A stretch of DNA of 64,000 nucleotides from CAIXSC01 sp046349915 (GTDB lineage Bacteria; Planctomycetota; Planctomycetia; Pirellulales; Pirellulaceae), in the NCBI GenBank assembly GCA_046349915.1, contig JAXMBL010000010.1, positions 186,001-250,000 on the forward strand, in the 5' to 3' direction. Shown here piece after piece: positions 55,162-61,960 of this stretch. The notes under the pieces were generated by a model. The model was not told the DNA's origin, made no database searches, and saw only the letters and a program-made list of their open reading frames with translations. Positions within the stretch are counted from its first letter, which is position 1. Each line of letters begins with the position of its first letter. Made by a program: the position numbers and the translations under genes.

Positions 55162-55368
55162 CGGTCACTCCATGAGAAAGAAAGACCGACCGCCCCCGGA
55201 CAGGGAGCGGTCGTGGGAAACACAACCGCCCCGCAGGGCGAAACTCACTTGTTTTCAAACTGTCATTTGGGACACTGATTCGATCGTGCGCATACCTGGT
55301 TCCGACACGAGCCCCTGAAACCTCTGCGAAACACGACTGGACGCAGCACCCCATCAAGGACAACTCTG

Positions 55369-55629
55369 TTGGCTGAAATCTGCAACTACTACGACGGTGA
55401 ATGGCGCAGCAAGTCGTTCACCTGCCCGAACTGCAATTGGCTGGGCAGCGTTGGTGACATGCACATGGCAACGCATGCAGAACTTGCCGATTACTCTTGC
55501 CCTCGCTGCGGAAAGATGATTCTCATCGTGAGTTATCCAACCATCGCGGAAATACGCGCTGCGGCTGCAGCGGGCAACGCCGAGGCGGCAGCAGAGCTAC
55601 GGCGTTTCGATCAGCAGCATCCGTCCTGA
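55369..55629 (+). CDS. Small zinc-ribbon protein (86 residues)
   Basis: Starts at TTG 55369. Two CxxC pairs (CPNC near residue 19 and CPRC near residue 44) form a zinc ribbon: FTCPNCNWLGSVGDM and DYSCPRCGKMILIVS. The tail is an alanine-rich helix. No catalytic motif. Its end overlaps the end of the convergent gene by 19 bases. The role is unknown; such ribbons often bind nucleic acid or protein partners. Confidence 0.65.
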   Translation: MAEICNYYDGEWRSKSFTCPNCNWLGSVGDMHMATHAELADYSCPRCGKMILIVSYPTIAEIRAAAAAGNAEAAAELRRFDQQHPS

Positions 55630-55889
55630 TCGTCACGGTGCATCACCGAGGGCAGTGCGGCAAGGTTGCTTTCCAACCAACGTCGCTCAGCCGCGAGAGC
55701 CTCCGAGCGGCGGCGGAACGGCCCAAATCGCGGACCAGCGATTGGCGACAGGTCCGCCATCCACTTTCCTTGGTCGTCCGGCTCGACATGGCTGGCTCGA
55801 AAGATCGCGACCTCGCCAAGCTTATCCAAGTCGACCGCTTCGTCGTAAACGCACTTGATGGTTCCATTAGGATGGATCACAAGTTCCAC
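55611..55889 (-). CDS. Small unknown protein (92 residues)
   Basis: Starts at GTG 55889 with AAGGAG 7 bases upstream. MELVIHPNGTIKCVYDEAVDLDKLG, then RASHVEPDDQGKWMADLSPIAGP and RSEALAAERRWLE, is a pattern I associate with small hypothetical proteins of planctomycete mobile elements. No known activity. It is followed on the same strand by nothing until the palindrome region. It overlaps the convergent zinc-ribbon gene at the 3' end. Confidence 0.7.
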   Translation of the reverse strand: MELVIHPNGTIKCVYDEAVDLDKLGEVAIFRASHVEPDDQGKWMADLSPIAGPRFGPFRRRSEALAAERRWLESNLAALPSVMHRDDQDGCC

Positions 55890-55899
55890 AGCATGCTCC

Positions 55900-56844
55900 T
55901 TAACGAGGCCGCCGCAGGATGTTCCGTCGCGGCCGTTCGATGAGCAGGCCGTCGAGCGTCGCCTGCACGCCCGAGAGCTGCGTGGCGATCTGCTGTCGCA
56001 ACGGCGAGTTGTCGCGCAATTGCTGCGGCGCGACGCCGCGCACCACGCGCTGGGCCTGGGCCACGAGTTCTTCCAACTGCTGGTCGCTGCCGATACTCAG
56101 CGTGCGGAACCGCTGGAAGAAATCGGTGAGATTTTCGACGGCCGAATCGCGGAAGATCTTGGGCTTGCCGTCGTCGCCGCCGCTGAGCCGCTCAGTCAGA
56201 TGCGTCACCAGCCGCGACAATTCCTCGATAAACGCTTGTTCGGCGAGCTGCACCGCTTCATTAAACCGAGCTTGCACCCGGTCGCATTCCTGGCGGTAGA
56301 GCGTGGGCGACAGGCGACGCAGATACTCGGGCGGCTCGACGCTGGGAAAATCCCATGCCACCTCGAACATGCCGCGTAGCGTGTGCGGGTAGTCGCTGGC
56401 GTTGAACAGCCGCCCCAGTCGCTCGCGGGCGGCGGCCTGCAAATCGCCGTAATGCGTTTCGAGTTGCTCGACCGCCTCGGCCAATTCGCCCTTGAGCGTG
56501 GTGAGCTGCAAATTAAATCCGCCGATATCCTCCTGGCGGATCAGTCGAATTCCCGGCTCGGGATACGGAAGCGAAATTCGCCGCCAGTAATTGATCACCT
56601 GACCCCGCACGGCGGTGACCGCTTTCATCGCGGGGTGCGACGAGTCGAGCAGTTTCTTGCGGGCGGAGAGGAATTCTCCTTCCGCGTCGAACGTGTCGGC
56701 CGCCTGGGATTTTTGTTCCGGCGTCAGCGATTTCCGGGAACCAAACCAGGTGAAACAGACCCGCACCGCCGCCATCATCGTCCGCAGACGCGTGGTCGGA
56801 TCGGCGGCCGTCGTCTCTTGGCGATCCAGTAAAAGCGTGCTCAT
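55900..56844 (-). CDS. Unknown 314-residue helical protein (possibly DUF3150-like)
   Basis: Starts at ATG 56844 with GGAGT upstream. Largely alpha-helical with coiled-coil stretches (LKGELAEAVEQLETHYGDLQAAARERLG). VCFTWFGSRKSLTPEQKSQAADTFDAEGEFLSARKKLLDS near the N-terminus resembles the start of DUF3150-type proteins found with phages and conjugative elements; that link is tentative. It ends 10 bases before the small gene at 55889, so they are likely co-transcribed. Function unknown. Confidence 0.7.
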   Translation of the reverse strand: MSTLLLDRQETTAADPTTRLRTMMAAVRVCFTWFGSRKSLTPEQKSQAADTFDAEGEFLSARKKLLDSSHPAMKAVTAVRGQVINYWRRISLPYPEPGIRLIRQEDIGGFNLQLTTLKGELAEAVEQLETHYGDLQAAARERLGRLFNASDYPHTLRGMFEVAWDFPSVEPPEYLRRLSPTLYRQECDRVQARFNEAVQLAEQAFIEELSRLVTHLTERLSGGDDGKPKIFRDSAVENLTDFFQRFRTLSIGSDQQLEELVAQAQRVVRGVAPQQLRDNSPLRQQIATQLSGVQATLDGLLIERPRRNILRRPR

Positions 56845-56937
56845 GCAGAGGGAACTCCTGTAGTTGAAAGAAAGAGGTGTAAAACGGTGAGTGACGGTGA
56901 AGGACTTTCGAGGACGTGTCGGCCGTTCGCCGACCTG

Positions 56938-57477
56938 CTATGCGGCTGGCAGAACAGAGTGCTGGGGCGGCGTCGTGGTTTCCTCGAGTACGCGATTGGT
57001 TTGCTCCCACAATTGCTGGAGCTGTGCGGGCGTGGTCGCCAACCAGATTTGGTCGAGCAGCTGTTCTTTTTCCTGCTCCAGTCGCAAGACGGTTCGGCCC
57101 TCTGGCTCGCGGGCCAGGATTCGCTGGGCGTGGACTGCTTGACGGCGTTTGATGGCAGCTTTGACCTCGTCATGCGGCTCCGAGTACGGCAACATGCAGT
57201 CGCTGATGTGCTCGGCCGAAACGCCGCGCACCAAGGCCAATTCCGTGCGACGCAATTGACGTTCTTCGTGATCGAGCTGCTGCTTGGCAGTTTCGATGGC
57301 CGCGAGTCGGCGAGTGATCGTGGTCAGTCCGAGCGACTCGATGGCGGCGGCCAACGATTCCCGGTCGACGAGCCCTCGGACGTGCGGGGCCTCGCTGTAG
57401 ATGGTTTCGATGCGTTGGTCGATACGGCTGGCAATGCGGATCCTCCAGTGGTTTTTGTCAGCGACGGTTAACGGCAT
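56938..57477 (-). CDS. Unknown 179-residue coiled-coil protein
   Basis: The ATG at 57477 has GGAG 9 bases upstream and is preferred to an upstream in-frame ATG at 57537. The sequence is almost wholly helical: ITRRLAAIETAKQQLDHEERQLRRTELALVRG and AAIKRRQAVHAQRILAREPEG, then LRLEQEKEQLLDQIWL. No catalytic motif. Part of the same leftward run of mobile-element cargo genes. Function unknown. Confidence 0.65.
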   Translation of the reverse strand: MPLTVADKNHWRIRIASRIDQRIETIYSEAPHVRGLVDRESLAAAIESLGLTTITRRLAAIETAKQQLDHEERQLRRTELALVRGVSAEHISDCMLPYSEPHDEVKAAIKRRQAVHAQRILAREPEGRTVLRLEQEKEQLLDQIWLATTPAQLQQLWEQTNRVLEETTTPPQHSVLPAA

Positions 57478-57544
57478 GCAGTAATTCTCCGTGGTGAAGG
57501 AAATCGCTGGCGGTAAACCAGCGCGGCTCGGCCGCAATCAAGAC

Positions 57545-57599
57545 GTACGACGGACTTCCAGTCCGTCGCGCTGATCGACGGACTTCCAGTCCGTCGTAC
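57545..57599. repeat. Inverted pair of ACGGACTTCCAGTCCGT palindromes
   Basis: GTACGACGGACTTCCAGTCC... is followed by its mirror ...GGACTTCCAGTCCGTCGTAC. It is the same family as at 15.68 kb and 26.9 kb. It lies in the gap between two cargo genes. Confidence 0.65.
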
Positions 57600-57709
57600 A
57601 AGAGGCGCGCAAGCGAACAAGAACCTTCGAGCTAGTAGTTCGCAGCGAGCGGACGGTAGTGCCGACGACGGCGGAACACACGTGACGGCTCTGCGCGAGA
57701 TGGCACGAA

Positions 57710-57958
57710 TCAGTTCGCCCGCGAAGAGTCGGACAAGAGCGAGTGGATTTGGTCGAGGACCTGCCGCTCGTCGTCGGTCATATTCCCGGCGTCGCGGCGA
57801 GCGATGAGCAGTTCACGACAAACGAGAAGCAATTGGCGCGAGGCGGCGATCCACCGCGCGTGACGCGGTTCGATTTCACTCAGCCGGCCCACAAGTTGAT
57901 TCACGTCATCTCGTAGCTCCCAACCGGGACCACGGGCCTGCAAATGCCAAGCGGACAT
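57710..57958 (-). CDS. Small unknown helical protein (82 residues)
   Basis: The ATG at 57958 has GGGAG upstream, preferred to the upstream in-frame start at 58045, which would overlap the neighbour. MSAWHLQARGPGWELRDDVNQLVGRLSEIEPRHARW is followed by a helix and an acidic end (DDERQVLDQIHSLLSDSS). No known domain; a typical cargo gene in this block. Function unknown. Confidence 0.6.
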   Translation of the reverse strand: MSAWHLQARGPGWELRDDVNQLVGRLSEIEPRHARWIAASRQLLLVCRELLIARRDAGNMTDDERQVLDQIHSLLSDSSRAN

Positions 57959-58031
57959 AAGATCTCCCAAGGTTGGGGAATTACCGAGCGGCCTGGCCCG
58001 TGAGACTGGGCAAATCGGGCTCGTTCGGTAG

Positions 58032-58439
58032 TCACCAGACTTCAAAACCGCCGCAGTGGCGCAGGAACGTCACCCATTCCTTGAGATGCTCGTCGTCCGT
58101 CTGGTAAGGCGAGAGCGTTTCGAGTTCCGGATGAGTGGCCTGTTCCTGGGTGGAGACAAATCGTCCCTCGGCGGTCACTCGCAGCCCCAGATCCACCTGA
58201 TGGCCGCTGGCGTGATGCTCCAACCACTGATCGAAGCGTTCGGCGAGCTTGGTGCAAGTCTCCTGGTCGGCCGGCCCGGCGCCGACATTCACGGCCATGC
58301 GCGCCAGCATGTCCTGGCCCAGCAGATCGCCGCCGAGTTCCACGCACAACGCATGGATAGGCCGCCAAGACCAGATATTGGCCCGGAAATACCGGCCCAC
58401 CGGCGCACTCGGACTGCGCCCATAAACGTCCATTCCCAT
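58032..58439 (-). CDS. Unknown 135-residue protein
   Basis: ATG 58439 with AAGGAG upstream. MGMDVYGRSP...GRYFRANIWSWRPIHAL is a recurrent N-terminus of small hypothetical proteins in planctomycete and phage-like elements (the tryptophan-rich FRANxWxWRP signature). It ends in DEHLKEWVTFLRHCGGFEVW. No catalytic motif. It leads the leftward run of cargo genes, behind a terminator-like hairpin in its leader. Function unknown. Confidence 0.7.
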   Translation of the reverse strand: MGMDVYGRSPSAPVGRYFRANIWSWRPIHALCVELGGDLLGQDMLARMAVNVGAGPADQETCTKLAERFDQWLEHHASGHQVDLGLRVTAEGRFVSTQEQATHPELETLSPYQTDDEHLKEWVTFLRHCGGFEVW

Positions 58440-58484
58440 AGCGAAACTCCTTGGTAAGGGGTGAAGAAGATCGGTCAGAAAACG

Positions 58485-58510
58485 AAAAAGCCCACGCGAG
58501 AGGCGTGGGC
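58485..58510 (-). terminator. Intrinsic terminator-like hairpin (minus strand)
   Basis: The stem GCCCACGC (58503-58510 against 58490-58497) has a 5-base loop, and on the minus strand it is followed by TTTTT. It lies upstream of the gene at 58439, so it either ends transcripts coming from the right or acts as an attenuator in that gene's leader. The rest of the gap to 58968 shows no supported gene. Confidence 0.65.
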
Positions 58511-58968
58511 AGATACTTGCTAGCGGTGGTCAATGCCGCGTCGCGAGGCCGGCGAGTGTCCACCGCATCGTCAGATTAACCAATCACGGCGTGGCATCGT
58601 CAGGTGATAAATATCGCGAGACTCTACTCGACGCCGCGACTTGTCTGTTTCGCGTCGTGCCTTGGTCCACACCGGCTTAGCAAAAAACCGCGTCTGATCC
58701 GTCGTACGACGGGGCGACGACACAGCCACTTGCGCCGGTCGATGTGACCGAAGCAGGGAAGGCAAACTCAAAACAGCCCGCAGACGGTTACTCATGAGCG
58801 TGCAGAGATTCACCTTACAGCATCCGGGCATCCGGCAAGGGAGGAAGCGCGAACCTGTGTCTGGCGCGCCGCGTCTATACTAAATTGACGTGGATTTCCG
58901 GAAAACCGAGCCAGTTACAATGGATGTTTGAAACTGCCAAGCGAAGTTTTGCAAGACGGAGTTGCGAA

Positions 58969-59028
58969 ATGGATACCCGAACCTACATCGGTCGAATCGA
59001 CCAGATCAAGAGCGACTGCGGCAAGCTG
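58969..59028 (+). pseudogene. 5' fragment of the SEC-C nuclease gene cut by IS66
   Basis: ATG 58969 opens 20 codons (MDTRTYIGRIDQIKSDCGKL) up to the IS66 boundary. Skipping the insertion (59029-61949) and one copy of the 8-bp duplication, the frame continues directly into the codons at 61958 (AAC ATG GAA...). So this is the original N-terminus of the protein now starting at 61961. Confidence 0.85.
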
Positions 59029-59078
59029 GTGAGCGTTGCATCCGCGACGTAGGTGGAGTCGGCTACGGGCGGACGGCG

Positions 59079-59363
59079 TCAGTACCACGCTCTGAGGGAG
59101 CCCTTGCCGGACTCCAGGATGAACTCAAGTCGCTCGCAGAGGTCGTGCGCGTCCTCATCGTCGCAGTCGAGCTTGACGATGGCGTGGTTCAGATCGCCGA
59201 TCAGCCAATCCAGATCGACTCGCGTCAGCTTGATCGTCGCGACTTCAACGTCTGGCGCAAGTGCCTCGAGTTGATCCTGAACATCGGGAGTGGCGTTCCA
59301 CTTCCGCAGCACGGCGCGTTCATGAGGAAGCAGTTGCACACGGATGTCAGAACGTTGCGTCAT
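59079..59363 (-). CDS. Passenger gene inside IS66 (94 residues, unknown)
   Basis: ATG 59363. MTQRSDIRVQLLPHERAVLRKWN begins a small acidic alpha/beta protein (VATIKLTRVDLDWLIGDLNHAIVKLDCDDEDAHDL, in part). No known domain. It lies between the left terminal repeat and tnpC, on the transposase strand, 31 bases past the tnpC stop, so it is carried by the element. It may regulate transposition or be neutral cargo. Confidence 0.65.
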   Translation of the reverse strand: MTQRSDIRVQLLPHERAVLRKWNATPDVQDQLEALAPDVEVATIKLTRVDLDWLIGDLNHAIVKLDCDDEDAHDLCERLEFILESGKGSLRAWY

Positions 59364-59393
59364 GGTAGAGGATTCCAGTGGGCGTTACGGGAA

Positions 59394-61043
59394 TCACGCG
59401 GCGCGACGTCGACGCTCCTCGCGTTTTTCGCGAGCGCGCAGCGCGCGATCGTGGGCTTCCTGCACGCGTTGGGGAAGATGATGTTGAGGGTGCTCGGTGA
59501 TCCAATGGTCGGGCAACAACGACTCCAGTTCGTCGTCTGTCGTAGTTGGTAAGCGAGCATAGACGTCTTGCAGGTACGCGAACGGATCGATGTGCAATCG
59601 GTTGCAGGTCTTAGTCAGCGTGAACAACTTCGCCGCCGTATGGCCCGCCGCGGCACGCCCCAAGAAGAGCCAAGCCTTGCGTCCCAGAATCGGAAATTTG
59701 AGTGCTCTTTCAGCGGCGTTATTGTCCAGCGGAACATCGCCTGATTCTAAGAAACGCAAGAAGGAAGGCCAGCGGTCCAGCAAGTAGTTAATCGCGCCCA
59801 ACAACTTGTCCTTGGGCAATCTAGTCTGCCGCGTCTCCTCCAGCCAACGGTGGAACTCTTCCACGATCGGCTTCGATTGTTCCTGTCGAGCGGAGAGTCG
59901 CAGCGCGGAGTCGGCCGCTCGATAACGATCCTCGATGTCGAAGAGTTGTTGGAAGTAGCGCATGGCCCGTTTCGTGAGCGTGGTCGGGCCTTGCTTGTGA
60001 CAAGCTTCAAAGCCACGACGCGCGTGAATCCAGCACGTGGCTTTCAAGACTCCGGGCCAGAGCTTGCCGATCCGTTCGTAAGCGATATAGGCGTCGGCAA
60101 CCAAGTACCCTTGAAATCCCTGGAGAAACGCTTCGGGACCGACGCAACTACGACTCGAGGTGTAGACAAAACAGTCGTAGGGATGCCGCGCGTCGCCCAC
60201 CCCGGCCCAGAGGTAACCAGTGAGCGTCTGGCCCTCGTCACACAGTTCTTGTACGTAGGTCTCGTCCACATGGAGAACTGTGGACTGTCGGATGCAATGC
60301 CACATCAGATCGACCAGCCGTGTGACGCCCTGCGCCACTTCTCGCATCCAACGCCATTGCGTACTGCGTTCGATGCGGTAGCCCGCTCGCCCCGTGATGT
60401 CTTCCAGACGGTAATAGGGCAGGTGATCGGCAAAGCGAGACACGGTCAAATAGGCCAAGAGACTTGGGCTGGCAAACGACTTGATCAAACACACGGGGCG
60501 TGGCGCGGTGGCAACCACTGATTGCTCGTCCTCTCGGTCGAGCACGATTACTTCCAGATACTGCTCAATGACCTTGAACTGCATGGGGATCACCTCCAAG
60601 AGTTCGCCGATCTGCTTGAAGAAGCGACGAGCGCGTGGATTGTCCCGCATCTCGACGGGGATCTCCTCGGGCTTGAGGTAGATGAGCCGCTGCTCTCGCG
60701 GCATGCACTCGGGAAACTTGCGTCGCCGGCGACCACGACTCGTTCGCTTCTTCTTCTCCTCCTGCTGCTGCGGCGGTGGCGACTGTTCTGTCGCGGCGGC
60801 GTTAGACGGGTCGGTGGGAGGCTCGGCGGCGGGCGAGTTCGGCGGCGAGTCGTCGATGAATCTCTCGCGGCGCGAGCCAAAGAGTTCCCGTTTGAGAAGG
60901 GCGTTGTCCGCCGCGAGTTGTTCCAACTTCAGTTGCAGCTCGGTAATCGTCGCTTGTTGCGTCCTCACGATAGCCTCTAACTGCCTAATCCGTTCGTGGC
61001 AGGCGGCCAGGCTCGTGGGTAGAGGGTCGTGAGGTGAACTCAT
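59394..61043 (-). CDS. tnpC: IS66 transposase (TnpC)
   Basis: 549 residues from ATG 61043; the frame extends to 61121, but this start matches family proteins. The N-terminal coiled coil (LEAIVRTQQATITELQLKLEQLAADNALLKRELFG, in part) and proline/glutamine-rich linker are followed by the zinc-finger/HTH region and the DDE catalytic domain (VLHVDETYVQEL, VADAYIAYERIGKL, LDNNAAERALKFPILGRKAW). It ends with the IS66 C-terminal segment. All catalytic landmarks appear intact. It catalyses cut-and-paste movement of the element. Confidence 0.95.
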   Translation of the reverse strand: MSSPHDPLPTSLAACHERIRQLEAIVRTQQATITELQLKLEQLAADNALLKRELFGSRRERFIDDSPPNSPAAEPPTDPSNAAATEQSPPPQQQEEKKKRTSRGRRRRKFPECMPREQRLIYLKPEEIPVEMRDNPRARRFFKQIGELLEVIPMQFKVIEQYLEVIVLDREDEQSVVATAPRPVCLIKSFASPSLLAYLTVSRFADHLPYYRLEDITGRAGYRIERSTQWRWMREVAQGVTRLVDLMWHCIRQSTVLHVDETYVQELCDEGQTLTGYLWAGVGDARHPYDCFVYTSSRSCVGPEAFLQGFQGYLVADAYIAYERIGKLWPGVLKATCWIHARRGFEACHKQGPTTLTKRAMRYFQQLFDIEDRYRAADSALRLSARQEQSKPIVEEFHRWLEETRQTRLPKDKLLGAINYLLDRWPSFLRFLESGDVPLDNNAAERALKFPILGRKAWLFLGRAAAGHTAAKLFTLTKTCNRLHIDPFAYLQDVYARLPTTTDDELESLLPDHWITEHPQHHLPQRVQEAHDRALRAREKREERRRRAA

Positions 61044-61142
61044 ACGCAAGCCCGTCCATGGGAATGACGTTGCGTACTGGGAATATTCAGATCTCGCGCG
61101 CAACGCAAGATCGATTCGCAAGCTCTTTCCAGAAAACCGCGA

Positions 61143-61502
61143 CTACTTCGCTAGCTGAAACCGAGGTCGTTGACGAACCGAAGAGAGGTCAATGCCGTCC
61201 AGGATTAGCGATAGCTGGGATCGCGTGAGCTCGCGAGCTGCTTGGTCATGGAGATTCTCCTGCGGTGGAAATTGATAGGTGCCCTTCTGAAGTTGCTGAT
61301 ACCAGATGCAATAGCCGACTTGTCCCCAGTACAGAATCTTGACTCGATCGCGACGTCGATTGAAGAACACAAACAAACTTCCCGAGAGCGGATCTTGTCC
61401 CATGGCGGACTCGATGATGGCCACTAAACCGTCGAAGCTCTTCTTCATGTCAACGGTCTCGCTGCAGAGAAACACGCGAACTTGGGGAGCGAGTGTAATC
61501 AT
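61143..61502 (-). CDS. tnpB: IS66 Orf2 accessory protein (TnpB)
   Basis: 119 residues. RVFLCSETVDMKKSFDGLVAIIE and GSLFVFFNRRRDRVKILYW, then GYCIWYQQLQKGTYQFP, are the diagnostic IS66 Orf2 (PF05717) motifs. Required for IS66 transposition in studied members, although the exact role is unclear. Its ATG overlaps the tnpA stop by four bases. Confidence 0.95.
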   Translation of the reverse strand: MITLAPQVRVFLCSETVDMKKSFDGLVAIIESAMGQDPLSGSLFVFFNRRRDRVKILYWGQVGYCIWYQQLQKGTYQFPPQENLHDQAARELTRSQLSLILDGIDLSSVRQRPRFQLAK

Positions 61503-61870
61503 GTGACGACTCGCTTATCCAAGGCCTCGAGTACGACCTGCAGATCCTGGGCGCTGACGGCCCCGACCAACCGCACCCGACAACCAGTCGGATGGAGAAT
61601 CTCCAGCTTCGCGCGTGGCGAGCCGCCGAGCAAACCCATGGGCAGGAACAAGCCCGAGCCGTCTTGGACCGACGGTCGCGACGCTACGCTCGACGCATTA
61701 TCAACCACTGGCCGAGTCGCCGCGGCGAACCGCTTACGCCACTGGTAAAAGGACTGTTCCGACACGCCCTCCGCACCGCAGAACTGCCGCACCGACAGTC
61801 CACTCCCAGCGTGCCTCGCCAACAACTCACGCCAAAACCGCTCCCGCTTCGTACTCGACCTGCCTGTCAT
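61499..61870 (-). CDS. tnpA: IS66 Orf1 HTH protein (TnpA)
   Basis: 123 residues from ATG 61870 (MTGRSSTKRERFWRELL); the frame is open further but runs towards the element end. SGLSVRQFCGAEGVSEQSFYQWRKRF is a helix-turn-helix that binds the IS ends. Normal for the family. Translationally coupled to tnpB. Confidence 0.92.
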   Translation of the reverse strand: MTGRSSTKRERFWRELLARHAGSGLSVRQFCGAEGVSEQSFYQWRKRFAAATRPVVDNASSVASRPSVQDGSGLFLPMGLLGGSPRAKLEILHPTGCRVRLVGAVSAQDLQVVLEALDKRVVT

Positions 61871-61960
61871 CGGTTGTTCCCCCTGGTGAAGAAAGTAAAA
61901 CTTCTTCACCCTACCAACCGACTCAAGACGCCGCGGATGCAACGCTCACGCAAGCTGAAC

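Larger units (their letters stand above)
59029..61949 (-). mobile_element. Complete IS66-family insertion sequence, 2921 bp
   Basis: The terminal inverted repeats match for 18 bases (GTGAGCGTTGCATCCGCG at 59029 and its complement ending at 61949) and stay similar further in. The 8-bp target duplication GCAAGCTG is exact: 59021-59028 and 61950-61957. Eight-base duplication is typical of IS66. It contains tnpA, tnpB and tnpC on the minus strand plus one passenger gene near the left end. Intact ends and duplication suggest a recent insertion. Confidence 0.93.

Noticed and set aside
53802..55175. Long plus-strand open frame over the beta-clamp-like gene
   Set aside because: It is antisense to a gene with a good start site and recognisable clamp-like segments; its translation is arginine-rich and featureless, as expected for a shadow in G+C-rich DNA.
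58571..58831. 86-codon minus-strand frame right of the terminator hairpin
   Set aside because: Arginine-rich, no ribosome site, no recognisable feature; treated as non-coding.
59394..59420. Left end of IS66 placed just after the tnpC stop
   Set aside because: GTGGGCGTTAC there resembles the right end only partly and gives no target duplication. The end at 59029 matches 18 bases and has an exact 8-bp duplication.
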